Shown in pieces: positions 61,297 to 64,000 of a DNA stretch of 64,000 nucleotides. Under the pieces are notes generated by a model. It was not told where the DNA came from, made no database searches, and saw nothing but the letters and a program-made list of their open reading frames with translations. Numbering within the stretch: position 1 is the stretch's first letter; the number at the start of each line of letters is the position of its first letter. The translations under genes were made by a program, and so were the position numbers. The stretch spans positions 130,656 through 194,655 of the forward strand of contig CAYPPG010000005.1 in NCBI GenBank assembly GCA_964412555.1, given 5' to 3'. This DNA is from CAYPPG01 sp964412555. GTDB taxonomy: Bacteria > Hinthialibacterota > Hinthialibacteria > Hinthialibacterales > Hinthialibacteraceae.

Positions 61297-62823
61297 TCAA
61301 TCCCAATAGAGTTCTCTTCTTTTCATCAGTTCCGGATATTTCTCATCCGTATCCCCCAATTCCCTTTTCAATCGCAGAAGTTCCTTCTTTAACCGTTGAA
61401 CAGCATCTGCGTATGCCGGTTCCTCATACACATTCTTCATTTCATAAGGATCGGCTTCGAGATCGTATAATTCCCAACCGACTTTCGCCGGTTGCTTGTC
61501 CGCACCGGACATCCCGAGTGGAAGCCCATAAAAGAAAATCAATTTATACCGTTTCGTCCGGATTCCGTAATGAGCCGGGCGATTGGTATGCATCCAGTAG
61601 CGGTAATACATCGATTCCCGCCAATCGGATGGGGTGCTCCCATTCACGATAGACCGGAAACTCTGTCCCTGCATCTCATCCGGAACGGCACAACCGGCAT
61701 AATCGAGAAATAGAGGAGCAAAATCCACATTCAGGACAATGTCATTGCTTGTTGATCCCGCCTGGATCTCGCGGGGATAGCGAATCAAAAACGGCATCTG
61801 CAACGATTCTTCGTACATCCAGCGTTTGTCGATATAGTTATGCTCTCCGAGAAAATACCCTTGGTCCGAGGTATAGATCACCACCGTGTTTTCCGCCAGG
61901 CCGTTCTCATCCAAATATCGCAGAATCCGCCCGACATTGTCATCGACACCTTTGATCGTTCTCAAATAGCGTTTGAGAAAAATCTGATACGCTTTTTCAA
62001 TTCTTTCCTTTTCGCTCAGATCATCAAACTGCACAGGCCCATCCGCGTGATAATTCTTGCGCGTTTGCCGTTGCGCCATATCTTCAAGTGTAAATCCGTA
62101 TTCCCGTGAGCCAGGGGAACGGTAGGACTTGTCGTCCCACAGACTGACCGGTTCGGGGATGAATGTCTTTTCCAGATACTCCTCATACCGTCTCGCATAA
62201 TCCCACGGTTCATGCGGCGCTTTGAAATGGCACATCAGAAAGAACGGTTTATCCTGATTCCGTCCGTTTAACCAATCGAGAGAAAGATTCGTAACTACAT
62301 CGGTCGAATGCCCTTCATAGGTTTTTTCGCCGGAATGAATTTCTTTCAACACAGGATTGAAATAGCGTCCTTGGCCTGGGAGGATATTCCAATAATCGAA
62401 CCCGGTTGGCTTAGTTTGGAGATGCCATTTGCCGATCATCGCGGTCTGGTAACCCGTTTGTTGCAGCAATTTCGCGACAGTTTGACGTTTTGGATCCAAC
62501 GCATCCCGAAGAGTATAAACACCGTTTTTGTGACTGTATTGCCCCGTCAAGATCGAAGCACGGCTGGGAACACAAATCGAATTGGTACAAAAACAATTCT
62601 CCAACCGCATTCCCTCTTTCGCCAGCCGGTCGATGTTGGGTGTCGGTGCAATATTGGCTAAACGCCCGCCATAACAACTGATCGCATTGGCGGCATGGTC
62701 GTCTGACATGATGTAGAGAATATTCGGCCGTTTCGGATTGTTTTCCTTTGCGCAGGAATATATTGGGAATGCCAAGGAGGCCGTGGCCAGGCTTAGTTGT
62801 TTCAGAGCGTCGCGTCGTTTCAT
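61297..62823 (-). CDS. Choline-sulfatase/iduronate-sulfatase-like sulfatase
   Basis: A second type I sulfatase, distinct from the first. A twin-basic leader (MKRRDALKQLSLATASLAF) precedes ILYIMSDDHAANAISCYGG, with the metal Asp pair, then the formylglycine motif CVPSRASILTGQYSHKNGV and TAMIGKWHLQTKPTGFDYW, CHFKAPHEPWDYA and VVIYTSDQGYFLGEHNY. 508 residues. ATG 62,823 gives the leader, with GGGAG about 10 nt upstream. It is convergent with the GLUG gene (14-nt gap). Likely exported and acting on sulfated glycans; needs the same Cys-type activation. Confidence 0.92.
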   Translation of the reverse strand: MKRRDALKQLSLATASLAFPIYSCAKENNPKRPNILYIMSDDHAANAISCYGGRLANIAPTPNIDRLAKEGMRLENCFCTNSICVPSRASILTGQYSHKNGVYTLRDALDPKRQTVAKLLQQTGYQTAMIGKWHLQTKPTGFDYWNILPGQGRYFNPVLKEIHSGEKTYEGHSTDVVTNLSLDWLNGRNQDKPFFLMCHFKAPHEPWDYARRYEEYLEKTFIPEPVSLWDDKSYRSPGSREYGFTLEDMAQRQTRKNYHADGPVQFDDLSEKERIEKAYQIFLKRYLRTIKGVDDNVGRILRYLDENGLAENTVVIYTSDQGYFLGEHNYIDKRWMYEESLQMPFLIRYPREIQAGSTSNDIVLNVDFAPLFLDYAGCAVPDEMQGQSFRSIVNGSTPSDWRESMYYRYWMHTNRPAHYGIRTKRYKLIFFYGLPLGMSGADKQPAKVGWELYDLEADPYEMKNVYEEPAYADAVQRLKKELLRLKRELGDTDEKYPELMKRRELYWD

Positions 62824-62941
62824 ATGAATTGTACTCCCATGTACTGATGAATGCTGTGTACACATGTTGAATTTTTTCTTTTATTGTGTCATAGAAATGA
62901 TGTCGAGATAAGGTGGAAAACGGTTGTAGAGTAGCAAGGAA

Positions 62942-62972
62942 TGGACATAAAAAGTGGAAAATCAGGTATAAT
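62942..62972 (+). promoter_or_regulatory. Possible promoter of the PD-(D/E)XK-like gene
   Basis: TGGACA (62,942-62,947) and a perfect TATAAT (62,967-62,972) are separated by 19 bp, longer than ideal. The gene starts 73 nt later. Confidence 0.35.
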
Positions 62973-63045
62973 TCTCATAGAAAAAAGTCAAAAAAATTGT
63001 AAAATAATAAATGTATAGTCATGCGGACATTGGTTGGAGAAGAAA

Positions 63046-63582
63046 ATGACACCATTGGAAATGGAAAAAGGTTTTCAGGAAATCTGGAAATTATTCGCTG
63101 AGACAGACAAAAAATTTAAAGAAACAGCGGAAAATATCGAGAGAACGGATAAAAAACTCGATAAATTGATTGGAACATGGGGCACATTTGTCGAAGGTCT
63201 TGTTGAACCGGCTGCCATTCGAATGTTTCAAGAACGTGGATTCGATGTGGAAGATATAATGCCAAACCGAAAGTTGAGAAAAAACGGTCAGGTCCTTATG
63301 GAAATCGATGTCTTTCTTTCGAATGGAGAATATGCCATCCTGATCGAGGTAAAAACCACTCTTCGAGTCGATGATGTGAAGGAACACATTGAACGATTGC
63401 ACCGATTCAAAGAATGTTTTCCGCAATATGCAGATAAAAAAGTGATTGGAGCGGTGGCTGGTATCAAGATTCATGAAGACGCAGATCAATTCGCGATCAA
63501 TCAAGGTCTCTTTGTCATTGTCCAAAGCGGGGATTCGGTGAGGATTTTGAATGATGAAATATTTCAACCTAAAGTATACTAA
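63046..63582 (+). CDS. PD-(D/E)XK nuclease-fold-like protein with coiled-coil N-terminus
   Basis: An N-terminal coiled coil (about 5-45: FAETDKKFKETAENIERTDK) is followed by a small alpha/beta domain. VLMEIDVFLSNGEYAILIEVK supplies the Asp and E-x-K of a PD-(D/E)XK-type core, and HIERLHRFKECFPQYADKK fits the helix after it. It belongs with the DUF3782-type proteins often found in multiple copies in cyanobacteria and thermophiles; their function is unknown. ATG 63,046 has GGAG 6 nt upstream; an in-frame TTG at 63,034 is unlikely. 178 residues. Confidence 0.7.
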   Translation: MTPLEMEKGFQEIWKLFAETDKKFKETAENIERTDKKLDKLIGTWGTFVEGLVEPAAIRMFQERGFDVEDIMPNRKLRKNGQVLMEIDVFLSNGEYAILIEVKTTLRVDDVKEHIERLHRFKECFPQYADKKVIGAVAGIKIHEDADQFAINQGLFVIVQSGDSVRILNDEIFQPKVY

Positions 63583-63663
63583 CATTATAATTTTTTATAT
63601 AAACAAAAAACTTTTATTTGAAAATAATAATATATATTTAATTCTCGTAAGGGAGAGGTAAAA

Positions 63664-63930
63664 ATGAATGCTGAAAAATTGCATGCAATCTGTATTGCTA
63701 TAAAGGAAGAGATTGACGAAAATAGTATAATAAATTATTTTGAACAATTGACTCAGGCATTACAGAATGTAGCAAATAATCCTAATCCTAATCATCAAAA
63801 TGCATTGGGTGACAAATTAACAAAATTTTATGATGCGCTCGATAATGTCGAAAGTGATAATTTTAGTCCGGTTTGGCGACAAATACTTGAAGGGGTGCAA
63901 CTCGCTTCGCGCGAAGACAAAGTTCTTTAA
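63664..63930 (+). CDS. Small helical protein of unknown function, AT-rich gene
   Basis: 88 residues, mostly helical: LHAICIAIKEEIDENSIINY, then QALQNVANNPNPNHQNAL with an Asn/Pro-rich turn, then NFSPVWRQILEGVQL. No family recognised. GGAGAGG lies about 5 nt before ATG. Codons are AT-rich compared with upstream genes. It is followed 51 nt later by another start preceded by GAGAGG, so it is probably the first gene of an operon running out of the window. Confidence 0.55.
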   Translation: MNAEKLHAICIAIKEEIDENSIINYFEQLTQALQNVANNPNPNHQNALGDKLTKFYDALDNVESDNFSPVWRQILEGVQLASREDKVL

Positions 63931-63981
63931 ATAAAGCATGTTATACTATGACGAACCGGCAAAAAGTCGAGAGGAAAAAAA

Positions 63982-64000
63982 ATGCAGAAATTTGTAAAAA
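63982..64000 (+). CDS. Start of a further gene (partial at window end)
   Basis: ATGCAGAAATTTGTAAAAA starts after GAGAGG with about 8 nt spacing. Only the first six codons are visible (M-Q-K-F-V-K). It lies 51 nt downstream of the small helical gene, on the same strand. The identity cannot be judged. Confidence 0.4.

Overview
The window reads as chromosomal DNA of a Gram-negative, rod-shaped, probably heterotrophic bacterium of moderate GC content (judged by eye). The rod-shape genes, a secretin-based type II secretion system (T2SS), Tat-type leaders on a sulfatase, an oxidoreductase and a sugar isomerase, FTLIELL pseudopilins, a GLUG-repeat surface protein and dispersed palindromes encoding AGMPAL/GADILSA-like peptides together recall PVC-superphylum bacteria or uncultured lineages such as Hydrogenedentota, Sumerlaeota or Poribacteria. 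That placement is inference. No rRNA, tRNA, CRISPR array, transposase or integrase was seen.

Layout. 0.2-2.9 kb: a truncated ADP-ribosylglycohydrolase-like gene, a multi-pass membrane glycosyltransferase-like protein and a glycine-zipper lipoprotein. 2.9-7.4 kb (minus): purL-purQ-galK. 7.5-13.4 kb (minus): mreB-mreC-mreD-mrdA-rodA, the elongasome. 14-17.6 kb: smc with its own promoter and terminator. 18-24.7 kb: a sigma-70 family factor, a pseudopilin, a PAS-diguanylate cyclase paired with a receiver-CheC fusion, a glycosyltransferase, recO and a STAS-domain protein. 25-28.7 kb: a secreted M14-type peptidase followed by a GT-A-like glycosyltransferase. 28.8-35.3 kb: an antitoxin-like orphan, a secreted unknown, a HigBA-like module and a three-gene carbohydrate group (glycosidase-like protein, sugar isomerase, Gfo/Idh/MocA oxidoreductase). 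35.4-47.4 kb (minus): gspF-H-I-J-K-L-M-C-D plus an anchored protein of unknown function; gspE and the usual gspG are not here. 47.6-53.3 kb: a ParE-type toxin-antitoxin pair, an orphan ECF-type ATPase, a parvulin foldase, a kelch-like secreted protein, a secreted unknown and a cysteine-rich DUF1847-like protein. 53.4-62.8 kb: a triple-repeat secreted protein with an emfourin-like end, and two sulfatases flanking a 1544-residue GLUG protein. 63-64 kb: an AT-rich end with a PD-(D/E)XK-like protein, a small unknown and the start of a further gene.

How it fits together. The cell appears to build a peptidoglycan rod, secrete folded proteins through a T2SS and attack sulfated or fucosylated polysaccharides. 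The strongest unexplained signal is that three secreted proteins from 50.7-61.3 kb (kelch-like, triple-repeat and GLUG) all end in P-V-x-[HK]-W followed by exactly three residues. This could be an undescribed C-terminal sorting or secretion tag. Other notable signals are a palindromic repeat family with one copy inside a reading frame, a two-copy hairpin repeat after gspD, a 60-nt nested hairpin before mreB, and a cluster of DnaA-box-like sites upstream of smc.
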